Assembly (NCBI RefSeq): GCF_016937515.1
Contig: NZ_JAFHKM010000002.1
Span: forward strand, 2,413,001-2,477,000
Direction: 5' to 3'
DNA length: 64,000 bases
DNA from: Cohnella algarum
GTDB taxonomy: Bacteria > Bacillota > Bacilli > Paenibacillales > Paenibacillaceae
Shown: piece by piece, positions 17,410-26,334 of the stretch
Numbering within the stretch: position 1 is the first letter of the stretch
Layout: every line of letters begins with the position of its first letter
Position numbers and translations under genes: made by a program
Notes under the pieces: model-generated
The model's database searches: none
What the model was told of the DNA's origin: nothing
The model's input: the letters and a program-made list of their open reading frames with translations, nothing else

Positions 17410-19275
17410 ATGTGGTTTCCCTCACAAATGGGGCGGATCGCTGCGAAGCCTTTTATGCTCTTCTCGGCTCTCATGCTCATCAAGATCTATCTTGTTCGTT
17501 ACTTCATCTGGGGAACCACTGAACTTTGGGCGGCGCTGCTGGCGGGACTGCCGTCGGTGTGGGTGTTTTTTTGCCTGGCGGAATGGCTCTTTGCCAAGCG
17601 GAAATTTTATGCTTACCTGGTTCTGGACTTTCTCATTTCGGCGGTATACATTGCGGTCACGATATTTTATAAATACTTTGGGGTCATACCGACCTATCAA
17701 GTGTTGAAGCAAATCGGTCAGGTATCGGAAGTCAAGGGCAGCGTGTTTTCTCTCATGCACGCTTCTTTCCTTTTTCTTTTTGCCGATATCGGTTTGTTTA
17801 TCCTGTTTTTAAGTTCGAGCAGGGCGTTTCGAAAGTGGATCGAAAATGGCAAGGCCATTGCGAGAATCAGAGGAAATGGCGTTGTTTTATCCCTGTCCAT
17901 CGTCCTTTCTCTTTTTAGCATGTGGTTAAACAAAGATATCGTCAATGAACTGAGGCAAGCCGAGGTCATGGATATTCTGAATTACGAAGTATTCGCTGCG
18001 GTGGCGAGCGCAAAAGAGGTACAGGGAGATCCAACAGAGGTTACACAAAAGACCATTGATGAATTGAAACATTTAGAAACCGGCGAAACGTCAACTCCTC
18101 TTCATTGGGCCCAAGCCAAAGGCAAAAATGTCATCATCATTCAGATGGAGGCGTTTCAAAATTTTCTTATTGATCTGAAGCTGGACGGAAAAGAAGTGAC
18201 ACCTAATATCAACAGGCTGGCAAAGGCTTCTTATTATTTTCCACGCTTCTATCAACAGGTCGGGCAGGGCAACACTTCGGATTCGGAGTTTGTGGTCAAT
18301 ACTTCGTTATATGTTCCCAAGCACGACGCCGCCACGATGGTTTACTCCAACAAGCAACTGCCGAGCATGCCGAAGATTTTCGGGGCAAATGGATATCAGA
18401 CTGCGACCTTCCATACCAATGACGTACAGTTTTGGAATCGGAACAATTTGTATAAAGCGCTCGGCTGGCAGAAGTACTACGACGATGATTTTTTCGGAAA
18501 TGACGACATTGTGATGTTTGGTGCATCCGACGAGATCCTTTATCAAAAAACAGCGCCGGAACTCTTGAAAATGCAGCAAAGCGGCAAGCCTTTTTATGTG
18601 CAAATTCTGTCCATGTCCGGTCATCATCCGTTTAATTTGCCCAAGCGAAAAAATAATATGAAGCTGCCGCAGCGGTTTGAAAACACCCTTGTTGGAGATT
18701 ATATCCGGGCTCAGAATTATGCTGACAAGGCCCTGGGCCAGTTTATCGATGAGTTGAAGAGAAATGGGGTTTGGGACAACAGCGTTGTGGTTGTTTATGG
18801 GGACCATCTCGGACTGCCGAAATACACGCTGAATGCACGGGAAAAAGGCTTGATGAAAGAGATTTATGGCCGCGAATATGACGTTCAGGATATGTTGAAT
18901 ATCCCGTTGATCATTTCCGCACCCGGCGCAACGCCTGAACGGTTTCCGCAACTTGGCGGCCAAATCGATCTGTTTCCGACAATCGCGAATTTGCTGGGAA
19001 TTTCGATCCAGGGTCAAATCCATTTCGGTCAAGATCTGCTGAATAACGACACCAACGTTTTGCCCGAGCGGTATTACTTGCCCTCCGGCTCACTGATCAC
19101 GGACAACGGCATCTTTGTGCCGGGCAACGGCTATGAAGATGGTGAATCTTATTCATTTGCAAGCGGAAAAACAACAAAACCGGCGGCAACCAGGCAACAG
19201 TTTGACGAAGCACTGCGATTGCTCAGGTTGCCGGACAGCTATGTGCGAAATCTGCCGGATCGAAAAGAAAATTAA
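17410..19275 (+). CDS. LTA synthase family sulfatase-domain protein
   Basis: A 621-residue membrane enzyme. Five N-terminal helices (about 10-190) precede an extracellular alkaline-phosphatase-fold domain. Metal and active-site residues are visible: Glu in QMEAFQ, the catalytic Thr in GNTSDSEF (near residue 289), and Asp-His in VVYGDHLG. This family transfers glycerol phosphate from phosphatidylglycerol to lipoteichoic acid or its primer. ATG 17410 has AGGAG eight bases upstream, so an in-frame TTG at 17380 is not used. Whether it is the main synthase or an accessory (YvgJ/YqgS type) is open. Confidence 0.88.
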   Translation: MWFPSQMGRIAAKPFMLFSALMLIKIYLVRYFIWGTTELWAALLAGLPSVWVFFCLAEWLFAKRKFYAYLVLDFLISAVYIAVTIFYKYFGVIPTYQVLKQIGQVSEVKGSVFSLMHASFLFLFADIGLFILFLSSSRAFRKWIENGKAIARIRGNGVVLSLSIVLSLFSMWLNKDIVNELRQAEVMDILNYEVFAAVASAKEVQGDPTEVTQKTIDELKHLETGETSTPLHWAQAKGKNVIIIQMEAFQNFLIDLKLDGKEVTPNINRLAKASYYFPRFYQQVGQGNTSDSEFVVNTSLYVPKHDAATMVYSNKQLPSMPKIFGANGYQTATFHTNDVQFWNRNNLYKALGWQKYYDDDFFGNDDIVMFGASDEILYQKTAPELLKMQQSGKPFYVQILSMSGHHPFNLPKRKNNMKLPQRFENTLVGDYIRAQNYADKALGQFIDELKRNGVWDNSVVVVYGDHLGLPKYTLNAREKGLMKEIYGREYDVQDMLNIPLIISAPGATPERFPQLGGQIDLFPTIANLLGISIQGQIHFGQDLLNNDTNVLPERYYLPSGSLITDNGIFVPGNGYEDGESYSFASGKTTKPAATRQQFDEALRLLRLPDSYVRNLPDRKEN

Positions 19276-19295
19276 CAAAACGGAGGCCGAGCGGT

Positions 19296-19985
19296 TTGGA
19301 ATCGAGCGAAAAGAAAATTGTACCTGCCCTGCGTTATCACGTATTGACGAGGCTCTATGATCCTATAATGGAATGGACCATGTGCGAAAAGACATTTAAA
19401 ACCCTCTTGCTGCAGCAAGCCAACATTGAGAACGGACATCAGGTGCTTGATTTGGGTTGTGGCACTGGCACCCTGACGCTGATGATGAAAAAGCTCCATC
19501 CGGGAGCCGAAGTGCACGCTCTTGATGCGGATCCAAAAGCTTTGAAAATTGCTGGTGACAAAATGAAAAGCGAAGGAGCTGTTGTCCATTTCATACAGGG
19601 GTATTCTTATAAATTGCCATACCCGGAGAATACGTTTGATCGTATCGTATCAAGTTTGATGTTTCACCATCTTACCCGTGAAGATAAAAGCAAAACATTA
19701 CAGGAGATGCATCGGGTTTTACGACCGGGTGGGGAGATTCATATCGCGGATTGGGGGAAAGCACAGAATGTGCTGATGCGCATAGCATTTTATTCCATTC
19801 AGCTGCTTGACGGTTTTTCCACAACAAGCGATCACGTTAAAGGAGTTTTTCCGGAATTGATTCATAAAGCCGGATTTTCAAGCGCGAAGGAACAAAAGCG
19901 AATCGCGACGATTTACGGTACTTTGTCCTTATACAGCGCCAAAAAAGATATTTTGACGAGCTTAAGCTTGACGCCCGTTAGGTGA
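19296..19985 (+). CDS. SAM-dependent methyltransferase (UbiE/MenG-like)
   Basis: A 229-residue class I methyltransferase with motif I VLDLGCGTGTLTL (about 50-62), an acidic ALDADPKAL loop, and RIVSSLMFHHL and VLRPGGEIHIADWG. Substrate is unknown. The start is TTG with GGAGG nine bases upstream. The next gene's operator begins five bases after its stop codon. Confidence 0.85.
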   Translation: MESSEKKIVPALRYHVLTRLYDPIMEWTMCEKTFKTLLLQQANIENGHQVLDLGCGTGTLTLMMKKLHPGAEVHALDADPKALKIAGDKMKSEGAVVHFIQGYSYKLPYPENTFDRIVSSLMFHHLTREDKSKTLQEMHRVLRPGGEIHIADWGKAQNVLMRIAFYSIQLLDGFSTTSDHVKGVFPELIHKAGFSSAKEQKRIATIYGTLSLYSAKKDILTSLSLTPVR

Positions 19986-19989
19986 TAAC

Positions 19990-20004
19990 TCTACAATTTG
20001 TAAA
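19990..20004. promoter_or_regulatory. BlaI/CopY-type operator, site 9 (autoregulatory)
   Basis: TCTACAATTTGTAAA keeps the core TACA-N3-TGTA of the dyad, but its outer bases are weaker than at the other eight sites. It lies 38 bases before the repressor start, where an autoregulatory operator would be expected. Confidence 0.6.
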
Positions 20005-20041
20005 AGTAATTTTGATAAAATGCAATGGGAGGAGGTCTACC

Positions 20042-20464
20042 TTGAAAATTCAGAGAATGAAACTGCATGAAGAGGGGTTGAATCGATTTTTTGGGCCCCT
20101 TGAATCGCAAATCATGGCCATCGCATGGGAGAAAGAGAAAGTAACCATTAAGGAAGTGCAGGAGCTTCTTTCCGAGGAGCTGTCTTATACGGCGGTCATG
20201 ACGGTATTAAATCGATTGTCTGAGAAAGGACATTTGAAGAAGATCACAACAGGCAAAGGCCGAAATCGAATCAGTCATTACCATACGGTGCAAAGCAAAG
20301 AAGAATTTATAGCCGAGCAAACCAAAGCCGTAACCTACGGTTTGGTTGAGGAGTACGGTCAACTCGTCGTGAATCATTTGGTTGATGCTTTCAAGGATGC
20401 GGATCCCGAATTAATGAAATTGCTGGAAGCCAGACTCAACGAATGGAAGAAGGAACAACTATGA
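20042..20464 (+). CDS. BlaI/MecI/CopY-family transcriptional repressor
   Basis: A 140-residue winged-helix repressor. The DNA-binding half (about 12-85) has the family pattern ESQIMAIAWEKEKVTIKEVQELL, then SYTAVMTVLNRLSEKGHL and the wing KGRNRISHYH; the C-terminal half is a dimerisation helix region. These repressors bind TACA/TGTA dyads. TTG 20042 is the start, with GGGAGGAGG seven bases upstream. The stop codon overlaps the start of an M56 protease gene (ATGA), the arrangement of bla/mec systems. No CopY-type Cys-x-Cys metal motif is present, so control by proteolysis rather than by copper binding is inferred. Confidence 0.9.
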   Translation: MKIQRMKLHEEGLNRFFGPLESQIMAIAWEKEKVTIKEVQELLSEELSYTAVMTVLNRLSEKGHLKKITTGKGRNRISHYHTVQSKEEFIAEQTKAVTYGLVEEYGQLVVNHLVDAFKDADPELMKLLEARLNEWKKEQL

Positions 20465-21309
20465 AGCCGTTAAAACATCATGTGGTCTTTTTATCGATGA
20501 TCGCAATTAGCGGCTTCATTTGGTTGCAAATGGCCGTTTACCTTGGCCATGAATTATTCGGTTATAATCCCGATTGGGGATTTATCCAATACTGCCTTTC
20601 CCTTTTGAAAGAGCGAACGGTTTGGCACGAAATCGTCTTTATCGGGTTGAATGTTCTTATTGGATACAGCTATGGAATGGTTTTGTTGGAGATTGCCAGA
20701 CAGTGGGTTCACGCGAAGCGTTGGTATCGGTATGTAATGATCCACCGTAACGAGCGAATGACGGAGAAGGTGAACAGGTGCTACCCGCATTTTCGGAACA
20801 AAATTATTGTCATCAATCAGGATAGTGCGGTTGCGTTGACATACGGTTTTCTCAGGCCCATGATTGTGGTTTCGAGCAAAACGGTAGAGCAATTCAGCGA
20901 AGGCGAGCTGGCGGCGATCCTCTGGCATGAGTGGTGTCATTGCAGGCATTATGATCCCTTGCGATTACTGCTCGTTAAAATGATGAAGAACAGTTTGCCG
21001 TTCATTCCGATCCTGAATCGTCCTGCTTCTTATATCCATGTTGTGATGGAATTGCAAGCCGACCGATACAGCATCAAGCGGATGAATTCGCCATTTTATT
21101 TGGCAAATGTATTGTTGAAATGGTCCCGGATGCCAAACTCCGCGCAGATCGGCATCGGTTTCGCTGACAATGCCATCAATTACAGACTGATGCAATTGAT
21201 GGAGCCTGGACAAAAAATACAGTTTCCGATATGGGGAACTTCTCCATTCTTATCTTCTGCGCTTATGGTCGTATTTATCACCGGCATCGTAACGAGCGGC
21301 TGTTCTTGA
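20461..21309 (+). CDS. M56-family (BlaR1-like) membrane metallopeptidase
   Basis: A 282-residue membrane protein with helices at about 8-28, 55-80 and 263-280. The zinc protease site is HEWCH (about residues 155-159), with a further Glu in MELQAD. In BlaR1/MecR1 such a domain leads to cleavage of the BlaI repressor when a ligand binds. There is no C-terminal penicillin-binding sensor domain, so the signal is something else, perhaps periplasmic-side copper or thiol state. Two Cys flank the site (HEWCHC) and could sense metal directly. It is translationally coupled to the repressor gene. Confidence 0.85.
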   Translation: MKPLKHHVVFLSMIAISGFIWLQMAVYLGHELFGYNPDWGFIQYCLSLLKERTVWHEIVFIGLNVLIGYSYGMVLLEIARQWVHAKRWYRYVMIHRNERMTEKVNRCYPHFRNKIIVINQDSAVALTYGFLRPMIVVSSKTVEQFSEGELAAILWHEWCHCRHYDPLRLLLVKMMKNSLPFIPILNRPASYIHVVMELQADRYSIKRMNSPFYLANVLLKWSRMPNSAQIGIGFADNAINYRLMQLMEPGQKIQFPIWGTSPFLSSALMVVFITGIVTSGCS

Positions 21310-21332
21310 GCCGCTTGCTTATGATATAGTAA

Positions 21333-21347
21333 ACTACAATATGTAGT
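21333..21347. promoter_or_regulatory. BlaI/CopY-type operator, site 3
   Basis: ACTACAATATGTAGT, a perfect 6+3+6 dyad, lies 27 bases before the rhodanese gene and just after the M56 gene. The right half merges with TAGTATT, a likely -10. Confidence 0.75.
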
Positions 21348-21374
21348 ATTAAAAAGAAGGGAGTACCGGAATGC

Positions 21375-21770
21375 ATGATCAAAAAATACGGGATATGGGC
21401 AGTACTGGTGCTTGTGAATGTCATCATCCTTGCCGCTGTTATCGGGAGAAACGAAGAAAAACCAACTCTCCAATTTGTGGATACAGCGGGATTAATGCAA
21501 ATGATCGAATCGAATGAAAATTTGATGATTATTGACGTAAGGGAACCGGAACTCTTTGCTGCCGGACGGGTTCCGGGATCGGTGAACATTCCGTTTGAAC
21601 AAGCGAAGCAGGATTTCAAAAAGCTTCCAACCGACAAAAAGATCGTTTTTGTATGTCATACGGGTAGAATGGGGACGGAGGTAGGCAACTTGTTGCTGGA
21701 AAACGGATATAAGCAAGTGTACAATCTAAACGGCGGCATGGCACAATGGACCGGAGAACTGGAAACTTGA
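21375..21770 (+). CDS. Membrane-anchored rhodanese-like sulfurtransferase
   Basis: A 131-residue protein: one N-terminal helix (residues 5-22) and a single rhodanese domain (about 35-131) with the active-site loop CHTGRMG, where Cys would carry the persulfide. It likely transfers sulfane sulfur at the outer membrane face, or acts in thiol handling. AAGAAGGGAG precedes ATG. Operator site 3 lies directly upstream. Confidence 0.85.
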   Translation: MIKKYGIWAVLVLVNVIILAAVIGRNEEKPTLQFVDTAGLMQMIESNENLMIIDVREPELFAAGRVPGSVNIPFEQAKQDFKKLPTDKKIVFVCHTGRMGTEVGNLLLENGYKQVYNLNGGMAQWTGELET

Positions 21771-21798
21771 TTCGCATGAATTTTTTGAAACCAATTAT

Positions 21799-21813
21799 AC
21801 TACATTTCGTAGT
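21799..21813. promoter_or_regulatory. BlaI/CopY-type operator, site 4
   Basis: ACTACATTTCGTAGT differs from the consensus dyad only at one inner base of the right half. It lies 23 bases before the small His/Met-rich membrane protein gene. Confidence 0.65.
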
Positions 21814-21836
21814 AAAAATACGAGGTGGTGGTAAAG

Positions 21837-22019
21837 ATGGAGTGGACCTGGTTGGTTGCGTTAATTTGCCCAATCATGATGCTGTTTATGATGAAAGGAA
21901 TGCATGGGAAACATCAAGAACATCATAAACCAGACAATCATGCAGAGGAGTCGCTGCAACAGCAGGTGAATGACCTGAATCAGAAAGTCAGCGAACCCCA
22001 AAAAGCCAACCAATCGTAA
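21837..22019 (+). CDS. Small DUF2933-like membrane protein
   Basis: A 60-residue protein with one helix containing CPIMMLFMMKGMHG, followed by His-rich KHQEHH and a charged coiled tail. The Cys-Pro-Met and Met/His-rich pattern recalls the DUF2933 family found with copper resistance genes. A paralogue lies at 41530. Operator site 4 sits directly upstream. A role in metal handling at the membrane is inferred. Confidence 0.65.
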   Translation: MEWTWLVALICPIMMLFMMKGMHGKHQEHHKPDNHAEESLQQQVNDLNQKVSEPQKANQS

Positions 22020-22030
22020 AATCAACAAAG

Positions 22031-22070
22031 AGGAGGTTTACCCTTAGCGGGCAATCTCCTCGATTTTTTC
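22031..22070 (+). terminator. Rho-independent terminator
   Basis: GAGGAG and CTCCTC, with an inner GGTTTACCC/CGGG region, form a hairpin followed by GATTTTTT. It separates the DUF2933-like gene from lgt. Confidence 0.6.
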
Positions 22071-22135
22071 ATGTGGATTTTGAAAATGTTTTTTGGCGAA
22101 ATCATGTTCGTTACAGAAGGGGAGTGTTTGGGAGA

Positions 22136-22924
22136 ATGAAGGTTATCTTATTCACAATTGGCGATTTTTCGGTCCGATCATATGGAGTTGTGGTCGCATT
22201 GGCGATCTTGCTGGCGATGGGGGTAGCTTACTATTTAACCCGGGGCACTCACTATCAAAAACACATACCCAATATGATCGTTTATGTCGTTCTTGGTGCC
22301 ATTATAACGGCAAGAATCTGGCATGTATTCTTTTTTCAATGGGATTATTATCGGAATCATCTTATGGAGATTCCTGCTATATGGAATGGCGGTATTGCGA
22401 TACAAGGAGCGATTGTCGGCGGATTTATCGCGGCTGCAATCTATATGAGAATGAACCGTCTTACCTTCTGGCCGTTTGCCGACCTTGTAGCTCCTGCAAT
22501 CATTTTAGGACAAGCTGTGGGCCGAATCGCGTGTTTTCTCAATGGCGACGCCTTTGGTTCGCCGACCGGTTCAGGTTTCGGAATCGTATATCCGCCAGGT
22601 ACGATCGCTTATGACGTCTATGGTTCCCAACCTTTATGGCCGGCCGAGGTATGGGAAGGTCAGTGGGATTTGATTGTTTTCGCCATACTCATCAGTTTGC
22701 GGAATACGAAATGGCCAGCAGGATTCATGTTTCTTTTGTACAGCATTCTCTACGCGATCGGACGATTCTTTCTTGAATTTCTGCGGGGGGATTCTCCCAG
22801 ATACGCTCTCGACTGGACTGCGGGTCAGTGGACCAGTATCATTGTCATACTGGCGAGCATCGGTTTGATGATCTATTTGCTGCTTAAGGAAAAAAGCCCC
22901 GCAGCGGAGATGCATACGGGGTAA
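22136..22924 (+). CDS. lgt: Prolipoprotein diacylglyceryl transferase
   Basis: A 262-residue membrane enzyme with about seven helices. The Lgt signature is present: GRIACFLNGDAFGSPT with the essential Arg and the Asn-Gly-Asp, RSYGV near the N-terminus, and a late FLRGD motif. It attaches diacylglycerol to the Cys of lipoprotein precursors. This copy lies among lipoprotein genes of the copper and redox island and may be a second, dedicated Lgt. ATG 22136 is used; GTG 22124 is a possible alternative. Confidence 0.88.
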   Translation: MKVILFTIGDFSVRSYGVVVALAILLAMGVAYYLTRGTHYQKHIPNMIVYVVLGAIITARIWHVFFFQWDYYRNHLMEIPAIWNGGIAIQGAIVGGFIAAAIYMRMNRLTFWPFADLVAPAIILGQAVGRIACFLNGDAFGSPTGSGFGIVYPPGTIAYDVYGSQPLWPAEVWEGQWDLIVFAILISLRNTKWPAGFMFLLYSILYAIGRFFLEFLRGDSPRYALDWTAGQWTSIIVILASIGLMIYLLLKEKSPAAEMHTG

Positions 22925-22931
22925 TAAGGAA

Positions 22932-23099
22932 TTACTTGTTCGTTGAGTTTTCGCCCATATCCATGTTGCTGTGGTCCATGGTTCCCATTCCGGAATCGGC
23001 AGGACTAGGGGGATTATCATTTCCGTTGCCGCAACCTGCTGCAGTCACTAAAACCAGACCCAAAACAAGTGAAACGACAAGACGCTTGGATACTTTCAC
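22932..23099 (-). CDS. Small Met/His-containing lipoprotein
   Basis: A 55-residue lipoprotein: the signal peptide ends in TAAGC (lipobox), and the mature part is only about 35 residues with MGTMDHSNMDMG, a Met/His/Asp cluster like the copper-binding tails of related proteins. GTG 23099 follows GGAGG on the minus strand. It is divergent from a C39 peptidase gene, with operator site 5 between them. Confidence 0.65.
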   Translation of the reverse strand: MKVSKRLVVSLVLGLVLVTAAGCGNGNDNPPSPADSGMGTMDHSNMDMGENSTNK

Positions 23100-23135
23100 G
23101 TTTCTTCCACCTCCAATATTCATTCTGTAATTTAA

Positions 23136-23150
23136 ACTACGGTATGTAGT
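23136..23150. promoter_or_regulatory. BlaI/CopY-type operator, site 5
   Basis: ACTACGGTATGTAGT has one mismatch in the left half and a perfect right half running into TAGTATA. It lies between the divergent small lipoprotein gene and the C39 peptidase gene. Confidence 0.65.
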
Positions 23151-23216
23151 ATACTATAACCAATTTACGAATCTCTACTCTCAAATACAAAAAAGCTTAC
23201 AGCCAGGAAGTGATTC

Positions 23217-24272
23217 ATGGAGATGCCGAAATTGAAAAAAAAGATGAAAATGCTTCTCAGTGTTTTGGCGGCAGCAGCGGTCGTAACGATCATCGTTAAT
23301 TCCAGGTCTGGCGACAAGGAATTGGAGGGAGGCTTGTCGGCAACCGCGCCATCCGCTGTTTCCAAGGGCGAGAAATCGGACCCCAAGCCATTTCAGGTGT
23401 ACAGCGGGGCAAAACTTCACTCCTCCTACGCGAGCATGGAAGAAGCGGTAGCCGCCGCCGAAAGAATGCCTCAGGCGTCCATCCGCGAAGAGGGAAAACC
23501 CGGCATGCTGTGGAATAATTACAAGCCATTTACCGTTTATCAAGGCGACAAGTTTTTGGGGGACTTTGAGGAGTATCCGGAAGCGGTCAAGCTCGCCAAA
23601 AGTTTTGCAAACAGCAAGGTGCTTTTTAAGGACGAAGACCAGCCGATCTGGACGTTTGAAGGATTGCCGGCGCGGACCGACATGATCGACGCTCCGCTTA
23701 TTGCCCAAATGCCCGAGCTCCCAAGAGGGTGCGAGGTTACCTCATTGGTCATGATGCTTAATTATGCCGGAATTGACACCGATAAAATGGAATTGGCCGA
23801 GAGAGTCAAAAAAAACCCGACCCCATACGAGAAGAAGAACGGTGTCATCTACTTCGGAAATCCGTATGACGGATTCGTCGGAGACATGTATACCTTTTCC
23901 AAACCCGGATACGGCGTTTATCACGGACCGATCTATGAATTGGCGGAACAATATTTGCCCGGCCGCGTCATCGACATGACCGGCAGCCAATTCGAAGATA
24001 TCCTGCATGCCGTGAAAAATGGCAAGCCTGTATGGGTGATCTCCAACACGTGGTTCTCGCAGCTTCCCGATTCCCTGTTTCAGACCTGGGAGACGCCCAC
24101 CGGTCAAGTGAAGATTACTTATAAGGAGCATTCCGTGCTCATCACCGGTTATGATGAAAAGTATATTTACTTCAATGATCCGCTGGCCGAAGTAAAGAAC
24201 CGCAAAATCGCCGTGGCCTCATTTCGTGCGGCATGGGAACAAATGGGCAGTCAGGCCATTACCTATGTATAA
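23217..24272 (+). CDS. C39-like (YvpB-type) cysteine peptidase, secreted
   Basis: A 351-residue exported protein with an N-terminal anchor helix (11-27), two short alpha/beta repeats (about 58-135, both with a YKPFTVYQGDKFLGDF-type pattern) and a C39-like peptidase domain (155-351). The catalytic set is visible: Cys in PRGCEVTSL, His in KEHSVLITGYD and Asp in YFNDPL. Its substrate is unknown; related proteins are found in Gram-positive cell walls. Operator site 5 lies 66 bases upstream. Confidence 0.82.
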   Translation: MEMPKLKKKMKMLLSVLAAAAVVTIIVNSRSGDKELEGGLSATAPSAVSKGEKSDPKPFQVYSGAKLHSSYASMEEAVAAAERMPQASIREEGKPGMLWNNYKPFTVYQGDKFLGDFEEYPEAVKLAKSFANSKVLFKDEDQPIWTFEGLPARTDMIDAPLIAQMPELPRGCEVTSLVMMLNYAGIDTDKMELAERVKKNPTPYEKKNGVIYFGNPYDGFVGDMYTFSKPGYGVYHGPIYELAEQYLPGRVIDMTGSQFEDILHAVKNGKPVWVISNTWFSQLPDSLFQTWETPTGQVKITYKEHSVLITGYDEKYIYFNDPLAEVKNRKIAVASFRAAWEQMGSQAITYV

Positions 24273-24290
24273 AGACGATCGATTTATCGA

Positions 24291-24318
24291 GAACATCCCG
24301 CTGTGGATGTTCTTTTCT
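24291..24318 (+). terminator. Rho-independent terminator
   Basis: GAACATCC and GGATGTTC form an eight-base stem with a six-base loop, followed by TTTTCT. Confidence 0.75.
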
Positions 24319-24441
24319 ATTATCGTCAAACGTGAAGATTTTGTGAAGAAAGACGTGCCGAACTGTAATCTTGCCATCACGAATTCTATAGAAAAGAGCC
24401 GGTAGACTGGAGGTAGAGAGATATGAGGGAGAGGATAAACA

Positions 24442-26334
24442 ATGTGCGGTTTTGTCTCGGTGTATAATTATAACCGTATTCCCGTAAACGCGGAAATGCT
24501 TCGAAAAATGACGGATATCCTCTCGCACCGGGGTCCGGATGATGAGGGTATCAAAATCGACGAGTTCGTCGGTTTCGGATTCCGAAGATTGAGCATTATC
24601 GATTTGGAACATGGCGCTCAACCGATGGCAAATGACAGCCAGGATATTTGGCTTGTGTTTAACGGCGAGATTTATAATTACCGGGAACTGCGCAACTGGC
24701 TGATGGACCGCGGGCACGCTTTTCGTACGGATTCGGATACGGAAGTTGTTTTGCGCCTTTACGAGGAAAACGGTGAGGAATGTGTAAGCCGATTGCGGGG
24801 CATGTTCGGATTGGCCATTTGGGATAAGAAGCGAGAAGTGTTTTTTGCCGCCCGCGATCCATTCGGTATCAAACCGGTTTATTACTGCGAGACGCCATAC
24901 GGCTATATGGTTGCATCCGAAATCAAGGCTCTTCTGGCTTCGGACAGAGTCGATCGCGAAGTGGACGGGCAATCGTTTTACGACTATCTTACATTTCAAT
25001 ACGTCCCGGAACCGGCGACCATGTTCAGATCCATCCGTAAACTGATGGCCGGTCACACGCTGACGATCAAAAACGGGGTCCTGACAACGAAGCCCTATTT
25101 CGAGGCGAAATTTGCTCCTGAGGAAACCCGACCATTCAACGATTTGGCAGAGGAAGCGCGCAGTGTATTGCAAGAATCTGTATGGCTTCACCGGAACAGC
25201 GATGTCCCAAGAGGCGCCTTCCTCTCCGGCGGGATCGACTCCAGCAGCCTTGTCGGTATGCTTCAGCAATTGGAACCTACGAAGACCTTTTCCGTCGGTT
25301 TCGAGTCGGAAGGTTACAGCGAGCTGAACCTTGCGAGGAAAACCGCCGCCTATTTCGGCACGGAGCACCATGAAATTTCCGTTAGCGCCGATGCTTATTT
25401 ACATGCGCTGCCCAAGATGATATGGCATATGGATGAGCCCGTCGCCGATCCGTCCGCCGCAGGTATTTATTTTGTGTCTCAATTGGCAAGCCGCCATGTC
25501 AAAGTAGTATTTTCGGGGGAGGGGGCCGATGAATTTTTCGGGGGGTACAACATTTACCGGGAGCCGCTCTCTTTGCGGGTTTTCGAGCAAATGCCGGAAG
25601 GCATTCGAAAAATGGCAGGGGCATTGTCTCACTGGATGCCGGCCGGCATGAAAGGGAAGAGTTTTTTGGAAAGAGGCAGCCGTCCGCTGCAAGAGCGGTT
25701 CTACGGGAATGCCAAAATTTTCGAAGATGCGGAAAAAAACATGATATTGAACATGCCCGCTAGTCGATCAGAGAATTTTGTATCTGCACGCGGCATCACC
25801 GCTCCTTTGTATGAGAAGGCCATAAATTATGATGATGTCACGAAAATGCAATACATCGATATTCATACCTGGCTTCGAGGCAATATTCTTATGAAAGCGG
25901 ACAAAATGTCCATGGCACATTCGCTCGAGCTTCGTGTCCCTTTTGTGGATCCGGCAGTATTTCAATTGGCAAGCAAGATTCCCACACGATATAAAGTATC
26001 CAGTTCCGGGACCAAATTATTACTCCGTGAAGCGATGAAGGATATCGTGCCCCCGGATGTGCAATCCCGCAAGAAATTGGGCTTTCCGGTGCCCATCCGG
26101 GTTTGGCTAAGGAATGAGTGGTATGGTTGGGCCAGGGAGTTGTTGGAATCATCTGATCATATCCCATGGATCAAGAAGTCAAAAGCGTTGCGGATGCTGG
26201 AGGACCACCGCGCAGGCAAGTACGATGCCAGCCGCAAGCTGTGGACGCTCCTCGTGTTTATCATTTGGCATCAGATGTATATTGCACAATTCCAAACGGC
26301 TCCGTCAGCGTTAGCGAGCCCGGTTAACGTTTAA
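24442..26334 (+). CDS. asnB: Asparagine synthase (glutamine-hydrolysing)
   Basis: A 630-residue enzyme that makes asparagine from aspartate, glutamine and ATP. The N-terminal nucleophile is Cys2 (MCGF) of the class II glutaminase domain, with LSHRGPDDEG and the FNGEIYNY motif. The synthetase domain holds the PP-loop SGGIDSSSL (about 261-269) and SGEGADEFFGGY. The length is normal for the family. Similar enzymes amidate peptidoglycan or spore components in Bacillota, so a cell-envelope role is possible. The start follows GGGAGAGGA. Confidence 0.92.
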   Translation: MCGFVSVYNYNRIPVNAEMLRKMTDILSHRGPDDEGIKIDEFVGFGFRRLSIIDLEHGAQPMANDSQDIWLVFNGEIYNYRELRNWLMDRGHAFRTDSDTEVVLRLYEENGEECVSRLRGMFGLAIWDKKREVFFAARDPFGIKPVYYCETPYGYMVASEIKALLASDRVDREVDGQSFYDYLTFQYVPEPATMFRSIRKLMAGHTLTIKNGVLTTKPYFEAKFAPEETRPFNDLAEEARSVLQESVWLHRNSDVPRGAFLSGGIDSSSLVGMLQQLEPTKTFSVGFESEGYSELNLARKTAAYFGTEHHEISVSADAYLHALPKMIWHMDEPVADPSAAGIYFVSQLASRHVKVVFSGEGADEFFGGYNIYREPLSLRVFEQMPEGIRKMAGALSHWMPAGMKGKSFLERGSRPLQERFYGNAKIFEDAEKNMILNMPASRSENFVSARGITAPLYEKAINYDDVTKMQYIDIHTWLRGNILMKADKMSMAHSLELRVPFVDPAVFQLASKIPTRYKVSSSGTKLLLREAMKDIVPPDVQSRKKLGFPVPIRVWLRNEWYGWARELLESSDHIPWIKKSKALRMLEDHRAGKYDASRKLWTLLVFIIWHQMYIAQFQTAPSALASPVNV

